From NCBI RefSeq assembly GCF_900176335.1, contig NZ_FWXW01000007.1, forward strand, positions 23,900-87,899: a stretch of DNA of 64,000 nucleotides. The letters run 5' to 3'. This DNA comes from Papillibacter cinnamivorans DSM 12816. Its GTDB lineage: Bacteria; Bacillota; Clostridia; Oscillospirales; Oscillospiraceae. The notes under the pieces were generated by a model, which worked only from the letters and a program-made list of their open reading frames with translations, was not told where the DNA came from and made no database searches. Positions 1 to 9,040 of this stretch are shown piece by piece. The first letter of the stretch is position 1. Every line of letters starts with the position of its first letter. Made by a program: the position numbers and the translations under genes.

Positions 1-53
1 TGGCATCTCAGATAAAATCAGTTTTTTTTAATCAGAAACCATGAGATAGAATC

Positions 54-90
54 AAAAGAGGATGGTATCGTGAACCATCCTCTTTTATTT
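54..90. terminator. Bidirectional intrinsic terminator
   Basis: A 13-bp perfect stem (54-66 with 74-86) is followed by a T-rich run on the plus strand and preceded by an A-rich run, so it can end a plus-strand gene lying before the window and also the minus-strand SLH gene that ends at 217. Positions 91-216 show no gene. Confidence 0.85.
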
Positions 91-216
91 TGTATGATAT
101 ACATATCTCGTATCATACGGAAAAAGAAATCACCGGCTTTTACGCGCTTTTCCCCCCAAAAAGCCAACAATAAAATTGTTAATAACAATCAGAATGCCCC
201 TGATACCGGAACGATT

Positions 217-1509
217 TTACGGAGCCATGGACGCGAAAGTCCGGTAATTGAGTACGATGGCCTGCTCCCGGGTGGTGTTTCCCAGGGGGTCTATCTGATT
301 GCCGCCTACGCCCTTCATGATCCCTTTCATGTTCATATAGCGCACCGCGCCGATGGCCCAGGCGGCGATAATGTTCTCGTCGGCGAAGGTCCCCGCGCCC
401 GAAGCCGAAACGTCCAGGGCGGGATACGCCGCCGTCAGCGCCCGCTGCAGCATGACGCAGATCTCCTGCCGGGTGATGCTGAGGTCGGGCGCGAACCGAT
501 CCGTGGATACGCCCTTAACGATCCCCAGGTTATAGGCCTTGAGGACCTCCGGATTGACGGTATCCGTAAAGGGATTCGGTGAAACCGGGGCCGCGGTCCC
601 GCCGGAGAGCGACTCGTAGAGCAGCACGGCGATCTCGCAGAATTCCTCCCGTGTGATATTGTTCTGAAAATCGCACAGGATGTCCGGAGTGGTAAGGCCG
701 GCGGAAACGGCAAGCTGAATTTCCGGCAGAGCCCAGGAGCTTGCGCCCGGATACTCCTCCCCGGTGACGGCTGACGCGGTGGTAACGGAAAGCACGTCCG
801 TATACGCGGAGTAAATCATCTGGGTAAGAACTCTTTTATAGGAGCGCACCCGGAACTGATAATCGGTTCCCGCGGTGAGGCCCTCGTCCAGAAAAACGGT
901 GATGCCCGCCGCGGTGGTGCAGACCTCGGCCCAGATGGGAATGGAGGAGTCTTTAGGCACCAACAGGCGCTCCACCTTGAAGCCCGTCTCGTCGGAGGAA
1001 TTGTCGTTCCATACGAGAATGACGGAAGTTTCCTGGATATCTATGGCCTCCAGACCGTCGGGCGCAGCCGGAGCCGTAACGGGGCTGACGGGTTTGATAA
1101 CAACGGGAAGCGTGATATTCAGCGGGACGGTCACCGTTACGATGTTGGAGTCGTCGGATACGTAGGCGTCCAGAGACAGACCCGACATAATGAAATTGAC
1201 GGCGCTGATCTTGTAGTGATAAGTCTTGCCCGCGGTGACGCCGGTGTCCGTATAGGTTTCGACGTCCGCCTCCGTGAAGTCGATCATATCCCAGGCGTCG
1301 TCGCCGTCGGAGGACAATTCCCTGTAGATATAAAAGTAGTCTTCGTTTGTGGAATTGTCCGTCCACGTGAGGACCACGCCGTCGGAAGCCTTTTCCGCGA
1401 CGGTGAGTTCCGAGGGCGCGGCGGGAGTGTTTCCTCCCGCGGCCAGACACGGCGCTGCGGATCCCAGAAGCAGCACCAGGACGAGAGCGATGGAAACCGC
1501 CTTTTTCAT
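217..1509 (-). CDS. Secreted SLH protein with two fibronectin type III domains
   Basis: 430 aa. A signal peptide (about residues 1-24, positively charged start, hydrophobic core, ending near CLAAGG) is followed by two fibronectin type III modules (about 32-126 and 148-245, each with the PSEL or PDGLE start and W-D/N-NS-E core). Three S-layer-homology motifs follow (about 253-430, recognisable by the ITREEFCEI, ITRQEICVM and TTREQAIVL segments). SLH domains of Gram-positive bacteria bind pyruvylated secondary cell-wall polymer, so this protein should sit on the cell surface. Fibronectin III modules act as spacers or bind polymers. The start has an AAGGAGG site about 8 bases upstream. It is a single gene, and the terminator at 54-90 follows it. 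The ligand is unknown. Confidence 0.88.
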   Translation of the reverse strand: MKKAVSIALVLVLLLGSAAPCLAAGGNTPAAPSELTVAEKASDGVVLTWTDNSTNEDYFYIYRELSSDGDDAWDMIDFTEADVETYTDTGVTAGKTYHYKISAVNFIMSGLSLDAYVSDDSNIVTVTVPLNITLPVVIKPVSPVTAPAAPDGLEAIDIQETSVILVWNDNSSDETGFKVERLLVPKDSSIPIWAEVCTTAAGITVFLDEGLTAGTDYQFRVRSYKRVLTQMIYSAYTDVLSVTTASAVTGEEYPGASSWALPEIQLAVSAGLTTPDILCDFQNNITREEFCEIAVLLYESLSGGTAAPVSPNPFTDTVNPEVLKAYNLGIVKGVSTDRFAPDLSITRQEICVMLQRALTAAYPALDVSASGAGTFADENIIAAWAIGAVRYMNMKGIMKGVGGNQIDPLGNTTREQAIVLNYRTFASMAP

Positions 1510-1870
1510 ATGGAGCGCCTCCTTTTTATTTGTTTAAAAAGATCAATCCGTGTAAACCCGATATATGGAAGAAAATACATGTAATTACTAATATTATAGT
1601 ACCAGCGCCGGAAGAAAAAGGAAAGCGGTATTCCCGCCATATAGGTGAAAAAGTTGCCGGATCGCATGAATAATGCCCAACGGAAGGCTGCCGGGGTGAA
1701 ATTTAGCCCAATGATGAGAAAAAGCGCCTGTAACAGAAAAAAGACGGAAACGGCACCGAAACCTGATTTACACCATAAGAGCCCCCGCGTCATATGATGA
1801 ACTGGGCCCTATACCGTACGTATTGAATACGGGTATACGGGTATTAAAAAATAAAAGAGGATTATGAAAA
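1510..1870. other. Intergenic region between divergent surface-protein genes
   Basis: It contains the upstream regions of the SLH gene (minus strand) and of the DUF4183 gene (plus strand). An open frame on the minus strand (1506-1793) encodes a hydrophobic 95-residue peptide, but it overlaps the SLH ribosome binding site and looks fortuitous. Near 1815-1845 a short motif resembling ATACGGGTAT is repeated, a possible regulator site. Nothing else is evident. Confidence 0.5.
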
Positions 1871-2254
1871 ATGGCTACCTCCCTATTAAAGCTGACGATG
1901 ACTGCCACAGCGCCCACCACCAAGGCAAACCCCACCACACTGCGCTACTTCAACACGGCGCCTACGGGCGGCTATACCGGCTCCGCAACCTATACCATCG
2001 ATGATGTGAACTGGCTGAACGATGCGGGTGTTACCGTTTCCGAGCATGGCCTCGTGCCGGCGGCTACCGACAACGGCTCCTATCTTCTGTTTATCAACGG
2101 TGAACTCCAGGAGGGCAATGTGGTAACCGGTGTCACCATTGACGACGTAACGATTACCTTCGGCGAATCTACCGACATTGATGAAGGCAAAATCCTGGCT
2201 CTGGTGGTCTCCAATTTCGGGCCTACCACCACGGCTCCAGACATCACCGGCTGA
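1871..2254 (+). CDS. DUF4183 domain protein
   Basis: 127 aa. The sequence has the usual DUF4183 layout: an N-terminal SLLKLTMTATA stretch, an RYFNTAPTGG segment, a central region and the signature LFINGELQEGNVV near residue 75, ending in a beta-rich tail. There is no signal peptide or membrane segment. DUF4183 proteins occur in spore-forming Firmicutes. Their function is not established, and a role in spore surface layers is only inferred from that distribution. An AGAGGA ribosome binding site lies 9 bases before the ATG. It is followed by a hairpin and then by a second gene with three such modules, so the two probably work together. Confidence 0.75.
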   Translation: MATSLLKLTMTATAPTTKANPTTLRYFNTAPTGGYTGSATYTIDDVNWLNDAGVTVSEHGLVPAATDNGSYLLFINGELQEGNVVTGVTIDDVTITFGESTDIDEGKILALVVSNFGPTTTAPDITG

Positions 2255-2295
2255 CGGGAAAAAGATCGGTCCTGATTTAACCGGTTGAGGAAAAG

Positions 2296-2332
2296 GCGGC
2301 AGCTTCGGACGTTGTCCGCCCGGAGCTGCCGC
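2296..2332 (+). terminator. Hairpin, possible weak terminator
   Basis: A GCGGCAGCT arm pairs with AGCTGCCGC around an inner CGGAC/GTCCG stem. The 3' flank is TATATAAA rather than a clean T run, so it may be a processing or attenuation hairpin between the two DUF4183 genes. Confidence 0.5.
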
Positions 2333-2408
2333 TATATAAAACAACCGACTCATGACGGCCCGCAGCCGCGAAAACTCCCGGCGGAAGAAACAGCCAAAGA
2401 GAAAATGA

Positions 2409-3758
<1,350 letters not shown>

Positions 3759-4053
3759 GCCGGCGCCGATAGAGGAGAAAATCTTGATGCGGAATTTACG
3801 GTTTCCTGATTGCTGCGGAGCACTGGGCAAGGTAGGATGAAAAAAAAGATACCGTCGGACTTCAAAAAACAGCCGGTAAAAACAGCCGGAAGTACGCGCG
3901 TGGAAGGATTATTGCCGCCCGAGGCATTCCGGCGGCCCGGATTCTTTCCGGGCGCGGTGCGGTATCTTTGTTCCGCCTTCCGGACAAGCTCCGGCTCGCC
4001 GGTGCCGGCAGTATGCCTCCCGCGGTATAAAGACGCGGAGAAGGAAAATAAGC

Positions 4054-5343
4054 ATGACGAAAACGAAAGATCCCGTTCTGGATCCCGGACATCTGAAAAC
4101 TCTTCTCAAAGGGAGGGTGCCCGGCCAGCTTATCATCCAGATGACCGATCTCTGCAACGCCCGCTGCCCTCAGTGCTCCATGCGCGTGACCGAACCCTTT
4201 GCCCGCTCCCGGCTGTCCCTGGACGACATGAAGCGGATGATCGACGCGGCGGCGAAAAACGGGGTGGAGGCCGTCTCCTTCACCGGCGGGGAAACCTTTT
4301 TGCTGCAGGACGACCTTTTGGAAATGCTCCGGTACGCATCCGTGGCGGGGATTCCCTTTACCAGGACAGGCACAAACGGCTTTTTGTTCAGGGACTCCGA
4401 CCGTCCCGGGTTTGAAAGCCGTGTCGGCAGACTGGCCGAGGAACTGGCGAAGACCGGGCTGCGAAACCTCTGGATCAGCATGGACTCCGCCGACCCGGCT
4501 GTCCATGAATCCATGCGGGGCCTTCCCGGGGTGGTGCGGGGCATCGAAAAGGCCCTGCCCATCTTTCATCAAAACGGCATCTGGCCCTCCGCCAACCTGG
4601 GGATCAACCGGAACACCGGCGGCGCGCCGGAGACGCCGGCAGGGGAGCGCTTCGACCCGGACGCTTTTTATGCCGACTGCCGCCGGGCGTTTCGGAAATT
4701 TTACGCCTTTGTGATCGAAATGGGCTTCACCATGGTGAACGCCTGCTATCCCATGAGTGTGGACGACGCGTCCGGGGAGCTCAGCGCGGTATACGGCGCC
4801 ACCTCGGTAAGCGACGTGATCCGGTATTCCGGGGCCGAGCATGTTCAGGTCTTCCGGGCCCTTCTGGACACCATACCGGAATACCGGGCGAAAATCCGGA
4901 TCTTCAGCCCGAGGACCTCTGTCCTGGCTCTGATGCGGCAGTATTCCGGGGAGAGTACCCAATGCCGCCCCTGCAGGGGAGGCATCGACTTCTTTTTCGT
5001 GGACGCCGCTGCGGGAAACGCTTATCCCTGCGGCTACCGGGGCGGCGAGAGCTTTGGAAAATACTGGGACCTCGATCCGAAGAAAACGGACGCACGGGCC
5101 GTCTGCCGCCGGTGCGACTGGGAATGTTTCCGGGACCCCTCGGAGCTCCTGGGAAATCTCCTGGCCTTCCGCGAAAACCCGGTGAGGGCTGCGGGAAGAC
5201 TTCTTCGCGATAAGGAATACCGGGCGGCGCTGGCCGACGATATCAAATACTACGGAGCCTGCGGTTATTTCGACGGGAGAAAGCCTCCCGACTATGAGGC
5301 GATGAAGCCGTGGGAAAAGAAAAATGAAAAACATTTTACATGA
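4054..5343 (+). CDS. Radical SAM protein with C-terminal cysteine cluster
   Basis: 429 aa. The N-terminal radical SAM core has the CNARCPQC motif (Cys34, Cys38, Cys41, the CxxxCxxC that binds the SAM-cleaving 4Fe-4S cluster) and the SAM-binding GGE at 78-80. A second set of cysteines (304, 307, 326, 351, 354, 358) looks like a SPASM/twitch-type region that could hold auxiliary Fe-S clusters. Enzymes with that architecture often modify peptides or proteins, but no precursor-peptide gene is visible nearby. The adjacent genes encode DUF4183 proteins, so these could be substrates; that is speculation. The ATG at 4054 has an AGGAAAA site upstream. Confidence 0.85.
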   Translation: MTKTKDPVLDPGHLKTLLKGRVPGQLIIQMTDLCNARCPQCSMRVTEPFARSRLSLDDMKRMIDAAAKNGVEAVSFTGGETFLLQDDLLEMLRYASVAGIPFTRTGTNGFLFRDSDRPGFESRVGRLAEELAKTGLRNLWISMDSADPAVHESMRGLPGVVRGIEKALPIFHQNGIWPSANLGINRNTGGAPETPAGERFDPDAFYADCRRAFRKFYAFVIEMGFTMVNACYPMSVDDASGELSAVYGATSVSDVIRYSGAEHVQVFRALLDTIPEYRAKIRIFSPRTSVLALMRQYSGESTQCRPCRGGIDFFFVDAAAGNAYPCGYRGGESFGKYWDLDPKKTDARAVCRRCDWECFRDPSELLGNLLAFRENPVRAAGRLLRDKEYRAALADDIKYYGACGYFDGRKPPDYEAMKPWEKKNEKHFT

Positions 5344-5418
5344 CGGGCGTCAGGGAGCCTGTCTCCGATTTGTACGAAACACAGAAAAACCATTTTGAGA
5401 TTTATGGAGAAAATGATA

Positions 5419-5447
5419 TTGACAATTTGAAAGACCAGGCATAGAAT
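5419..5447 (+). promoter_or_regulatory. Sigma-A type promoter upstream of the amt region
   Basis: TTGACA at 5419-5424, a 17-base spacer and TAGAAT at 5442-5447. A transcript starting near 5454 would enter the hairpin at 5468-5496 almost at once, so this promoter either makes a very short RNA or drives a leader with attenuation. Confidence 0.7.
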
Positions 5448-5467
5448 GATTCATGAAATGACAAAGA

Positions 5468-5496
5468 CGTCGCAAGGAATCCTTGCGGCGTTTTTT
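5468..5496 (+). terminator. Intrinsic terminator, possible leader attenuator
   Basis: A 10-bp stem (5468-5477 with 5481-5490, one G-T pair), loop AAT, then six T residues. It may terminate the radical SAM gene or the short transcript from the promoter at 5419. Confidence 0.85.
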
Positions 5497-5554
5497 ATAT
5501 TTCAAACAAAATCCAAATGGCGGATGACTGTAAAAACTGATATATATTGAAACA

Positions 5555-5617
5555 GCAAGGTAGCCTCTGACGTCGGCAGCAGTGCCGAGCGCCGGTTTGG
5601 GTTACCTTGCCTTTTTT
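5555..5617 (+). terminator. Second hairpin with T run before the amt genes
   Basis: The outer stem pairs GCAAGGTA (5555-5562) with TTACCTTGC (5602-5610). An inner stem-loop (CGGC/GCCG) sits within it, and CTTTTTT follows. It lies about 57 bases before the start of the small membrane-protein gene, in the position of a transcription attenuator. The region 5344-5673 otherwise holds no gene. Confidence 0.75.
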
Positions 5618-5673
5618 CTATATGCAGGAAGTAAGCGGGAATCCGTCAAAAATTGGCGGCGGGGGGTGAATAT

Positions 5674-5958
5674 ATGAAAGAGCGGGAATATGGTGTGGAA
5701 ACAAAGAAGGTGGTGGCCGTAGGAGTACTGTTTGTGATTTCCGGGGCCATCTTTGCCTTCGGCGCGTATCTTGCGGTTTACAGTCTGGCCCATCAGGTGA
5801 GCTTTTTGGTGATGGGGTCTCAGATCCACGGCGCGGTTTTCGGCGCGGTGATCGCTTTCCTGGGAGCACGGTATTTTCTGGCGGTTCGGAAATTGAAAGA
5901 GGAGGTTTACAGGCCCACGTCCCGGTTTTCCTGGGACAACTTCAGAAAAGGCAGATAG
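5674..5958 (+). CDS. Small two-helix membrane protein upstream of amt
   Basis: 94 aa from the ATG at 5674 (GGGGGGTGA at 5661-5669 serves as ribosome binding site; a TTG at 5653 is a less likely start). Two hydrophobic segments (about residues 11-35 and 44-66) are separated by a short loop and followed by a basic tail ending FRKGR. I do not recognise the family. The gene ends 52 bases before the ammonium transporter on the same strand with no terminator between them, so it is probably co-transcribed and may be an accessory or regulator of the transporter. That role is inferred from position only. Confidence 0.65.
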   Translation: MKEREYGVETKKVVAVGVLFVISGAIFAFGAYLAVYSLAHQVSFLVMGSQIHGAVFGAVIAFLGARYFLAVRKLKEEVYRPTSRFSWDNFRKGR

Positions 5959-6010
5959 GCGGATCGTTCAAGGCTATTAGGATATCATTCATTTTAATGA
6001 GGTGTTTGGT

Positions 6011-8020
6011 ATGAAAAAACTGAAAAAAAGCATACGGCTGCTGCTTCTCATCGGCGTTGCAATCTCTCTCTTCGCGGTGACCGCATACGCCGCCGGCGGA
6101 GATCCCACCGGCGCTTCCTATTCTCTCACCACGGGAAGCGAAACTGTCCAGGATGTCGCCGCCGTGGCCAACAAGGCCTACTTCGGCGCAAACTATACAT
6201 GGGTCATGATCTGCGCCTTCATGGTCTTCTTCTTCCAGTGCGGCTTTGCCATGGTGGAAACCGGCTTCTGCCGCGGCAAGAACGCGGCTCACACCATGAC
6301 CATGAACTTCATGGTCTTTCTGGTGGGCGCGGTGGGTTATTTCCTCGTGGGCTTCGCGCTCCAGTTCGGCGGTTCCGGCGGCGCGGCGGGTCTCGGCACC
6401 GGCGGGTCGGTCCTGGATTCCATGCTGTCTATTCCCGGACTGGGAGGTATTCTGGGCTATAAGGGCTTTATGCTGTCGGGCACCTATGACGCGGGGGTCT
6501 ACGCTCTCTTCTTCTTCCAGATGGTCTTTATGGACACGACGGTCACCATTCCCACCGGCGCCATGGCCGAGCGGGTCAAATACTCCGCCGTGGTCATCAC
6601 TTCGTTTTTCATCTCCATGATATTCTATCCTCTCTTCGGCAACTGGGTCTGGGGCGGCGGCTGGCTCGCCGCGCTGGGTGCGAATTTCGGCCTGGGCCAC
6701 GGCGTGGTTGACTTTGCCGGCTCCGGCGTTGTGCATTCCATGGGCGGTATGCTGGCCCTTTCCGGCGCCATCGTCATCGGCCCCAGGATCGGTAAATTCA
6801 AGAAGGACGGCTCGGCAAGGGCCTTCCCCGGCCACAACATCCCCATGGCCATCATCGGCACCATCATCCTCTTCTTCTGCTGGTTCTCCTTTAACGCGGG
6901 CTCCACCCTCAATTCCACGGATTTCCGTCTGTCGGTGGTGGCCACCAACACCATGATCGCCGGGGCGATAGGCGGCCTTGTGGCGATGTTCTACATGTGG
7001 GGAAAGTATGGCAAGCCCGACCCGTCCATGACGGCCAACGGCACCCTGGCGGGACTTGTTGCCATCACGGCCCCCTGCGCCTTTGTAAACGGCATCTCCG
7101 CCTTCATCATCGGCCTGATCGCGGGCTTGCTGGTGTGTGTGGCGGTTCCCTTCATAGAAAACAAGCTGAAGCTTGACGACCCCGTCGGCGCCATCTCGGT
7201 CCACGGCGTCAACGGCTTCTGGGGGATCATCGCCCTGGGCCTCTTTGCCGACGGCAGATACGGCGACGGCTTAAACGGCGTGACCGGGAACGTCACCGGC
7301 CTCTTCTTCGGCGATGCGGCCCAGCTGGGAGCTCAGCTGGTGGCCATTCTGGTTCTGATCGTGTACGGTTTCGGCGTTTCCTTCCTCTTCTTTAAGCTTT
7401 TGGACAAGGTATGGGGCCTGCGGGTCTCTCCCGAAGCCGAGCTGGAAGGCCTCGACATTCCCGAGATGGGCGTTCTGGCCTATCCCGATCAGCAGATGGT
7501 CCGCTCCGATCTGGATTACGACTCGGAGGACAACGCTCCCATCCGGCAGCTGGAGCGCTTTGCGAAGAGCGCCGTTCCCGTTAAGCCCGTCCCGGCGCCC
7601 GCTCCCATGGAGAAAGCCGTTCCCGTGGAGGTGGTTTCCGCGCCGTCCATGCCCAAATCCGGCGTAAAGATCACCAAGGTGGACATCATCACCAAGCAGA
7701 GCAAGTTCGAGGCGCTGAAAGCCGCCATGAACGAGATCGGCGTCACCGGTATGACGGTGACCCAGGTGCTGGGCTGCGGCGTGCAGAAGGGCAAGCCCGA
7801 ATACTACCGCGGCGTCGCCACCGAGATGAACCTGCTGCCCAAGGTGGAGATCGAGATCGTGGTCTCCAAGGTCCCCGTGCGCACCGTCATTGATACCGCC
7901 AAGAAGGTCCTTTACACCGGCCATATCGGCGACGGGAAGATCTTCGTCTACGATGTGGAGAACGTGGTGAAGGTCCGCACCGGCGAGGAGGGGTACGACG
8001 CCCTCCAGGACAGCGAATGA
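6011..8020 (+). CDS. amt: Ammonium transporter fused to a C-terminal P-II domain
   Basis: 669 aa. A cleavable signal sequence (about 1-28, ending AYAAGG) precedes the eleven-helix Amt/MEP channel (about 45-470), which has the FQCGFAMVETGF, FAGSGVVHSMGG and HGVNGFWG motifs of ammonium channels. A proline- and alanine-rich linker (about 500-548) joins it to a complete P-II signalling domain (550-669). That domain has the T loop GVQKGKPEYYRGV with the usual modifiable tyrosine (about 598 or 599), the LLPKVEIEIVV strand and the TGHIGDGKIF B-loop. P-II proteins plug Amt channels when nitrogen is plentiful; here the regulator is tethered. The ATG at 6011 follows TGAGG, and a GTG at 6002 is the alternative. 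A strong terminator follows. Confidence 0.95.
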   Translation: MKKLKKSIRLLLLIGVAISLFAVTAYAAGGDPTGASYSLTTGSETVQDVAAVANKAYFGANYTWVMICAFMVFFFQCGFAMVETGFCRGKNAAHTMTMNFMVFLVGAVGYFLVGFALQFGGSGGAAGLGTGGSVLDSMLSIPGLGGILGYKGFMLSGTYDAGVYALFFFQMVFMDTTVTIPTGAMAERVKYSAVVITSFFISMIFYPLFGNWVWGGGWLAALGANFGLGHGVVDFAGSGVVHSMGGMLALSGAIVIGPRIGKFKKDGSARAFPGHNIPMAIIGTIILFFCWFSFNAGSTLNSTDFRLSVVATNTMIAGAIGGLVAMFYMWGKYGKPDPSMTANGTLAGLVAITAPCAFVNGISAFIIGLIAGLLVCVAVPFIENKLKLDDPVGAISVHGVNGFWGIIALGLFADGRYGDGLNGVTGNVTGLFFGDAAQLGAQLVAILVLIVYGFGVSFLFFKLLDKVWGLRVSPEAELEGLDIPEMGVLAYPDQQMVRSDLDYDSEDNAPIRQLERFAKSAVPVKPVPAPAPMEKAVPVEVVSAPSMPKSGVKITKVDIITKQSKFEALKAAMNEIGVTGMTVTQVLGCGVQKGKPEYYRGVATEMNLLPKVEIEIVVSKVPVRTVIDTAKKVLYTGHIGDGKIFVYDVENVVKVRTGEEGYDALQDSE

Positions 8021-8071
8021 CATAGACCCCCTTTACCCCCCGGGCGGACACTGGGTCCGCCGATTTGGAGA

Positions 8072-8108
8072 GATCCCCGGTGCCTTACAGGACACCGGGG
8101 ATCTTTTA
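8072..8108 (+). terminator. Intrinsic terminator of amt
   Basis: An 11-bp perfect stem (GATCCCCGGTG with CACCGGGGATC) is followed by TTTTATT. Confidence 0.9.
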
Positions 8109-8152
8109 TTCCGGGGTTCACGGCAGATAAGAAAGCGCACAGGAGCAGGACG

Positions 8153-8335
8153 GTGAAAAAGATACTGCTGTTTTCCGCCGCCGCCCTGCTCGTCGGAGCC
8201 GCGGCCTGCCTGCTCTTTTTGCAGGGCAAGGGCTGCTTCAGCGTCATGGACCGCCGCACTTCGCCGGACGGGACCATCACGGCGACGGCATACGACGGGG
8301 TCTCCGGCGCCTTCTCCTTGGGCGGCATGTGGTAG
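8153..8335 (+). CDS. Short exported or membrane-anchored hypothetical protein, possibly truncated
   Basis: 60 aa from a GTG start with an AGGAG site about 8 bases upstream. It has a basic start and a hydrophobic segment (about residues 4-23), then a short polar part containing RRTSPDGTITATAYDG and an abrupt end at GGMW. The part after the membrane segment reads like the beginning of a longer extracellular domain, so the gene may be the 5' remnant of a truncated gene; downstream lies the 3' end of a convergent gene. I do not recognise the family. Confidence 0.45.
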   Translation: MKKILLFSAAALLVGAAACLLFLQGKGCFSVMDRRTSPDGTITATAYDGVSGAFSLGGMW

Positions 8336-8355
8336 GGTAGGTGTGGTGCCCTGCG

Positions 8356-8736
8356 TCACTCCAGATCCCGGTGCTCGTATCCGGTGAGCTCCGGATCCTG
8401 CCCCAGCGTCACGTGAAAGGTCATGATCTCCAGGGCGTAGGGCGGGTTGTGGGGGCCGTAAAAGCTCTCCACCTCAACGGTTACGTCGAATCTGGACCAG
8501 CCGCCCGCGCTTTCCAGCTTCGTGACTTTCGCATCATAAAGGTCGTATCCCCGGGGTGCTCCGCCGTAGAAATCGCTGATTGCCTCCCGGATGCCGTCGT
8601 ACAGCAGGGTGATCACAAGACGCTGATAATTATCCGGATTGACGCCGCCGCCATGCAGTGCCGAAGCCCGCGCGCAGAACCCCGATAGGCTCGTTATCAG
8701 CAAAACGGCAATCAGGAATTGATAACAACGCTTCAT
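8356..8736 (-). CDS. Exported DUF3888 protein
   Basis: 126 aa. A signal peptide (about 1-26, MKRCYQFLIAVLLITS) precedes a domain with LLYDGIREAISDFYGG and, near the end, SFYGPHNPPYALEIMTFHV, which matches the conserved HNPPYGL.TITF pattern of DUF3888. The family is found in Bacillus and Clostridia as small secreted proteins without known function. The gene converges with the short plus-strand gene ending at 8335. Confidence 0.72.
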   Translation of the reverse strand: MKRCYQFLIAVLLITSLSGFCARASALHGGGVNPDNYQRLVITLLYDGIREAISDFYGGAPRGYDLYDAKVTKLESAGGWSRFDVTVEVESFYGPHNPPYALEIMTFHVTLGQDPELTGYEHRDLE

Positions 8737-8866
8737 TTTCTCTCCAGTCTGCCAAATGTATTTTTATATCCATAGATTGTCCGCGAATCGCCGGTTTATA
8801 AGCGCATGATTCTTCCTTTGTGCTGCAGGGAAGCGCAGGCCGCCTGAAGTCGAAGTATTTCTGAAG

Positions 8867-8898
8867 TTGACAGAAACCTGCGGAAATGCTACTATAAT
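8867..8898 (+). promoter_or_regulatory. Promoter of the SLH-protease gene
   Basis: TTGACA at 8867-8872, with TACTAT at 8890-8895 giving a 17-base spacer (a TATAAT overlaps it at 8893-8898 but would give a 20-base spacer). The leader to the start at 9041 is about 140 bases. Confidence 0.6.
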
Positions 8899-9040
8899 TT
8901 TACAAAATATGATACGGCTGCCTTCACTGGGCGGCCGCGGAAGATCGTCTGTAAAAAGGAAAAACCGCATGCCGCCCTGTCGGCCCGCCGCGGTTCTCGC
9001 GGCGGAATGGGCGGAATACGGCGGAAAGGGAGGACTGGCT

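Noticed and set aside
1506..1793. Hydrophobic 95-residue frame on the minus strand
   Set aside because: It overlaps the start and ribosome binding site of the SLH gene and has no good start of its own.
3810..4415. 201-codon plus-strand frame before and inside the radical SAM gene
   Set aside because: It overlaps the well-supported radical SAM gene in another frame and has no recognisable domain.
5542..5620. ANTAR-type antiterminator target upstream of amt
   Set aside because: The inner loop is AGCAGT or GCAG, without the A1/G4 hexaloop pair; only one such loop exists.
5942..7204. 420-codon minus-strand frame opposite the amt gene
   Set aside because: It is antisense to a clear transporter gene, with a His/Asp/Gly-rich product typical of antisense frames of GC-rich genes.
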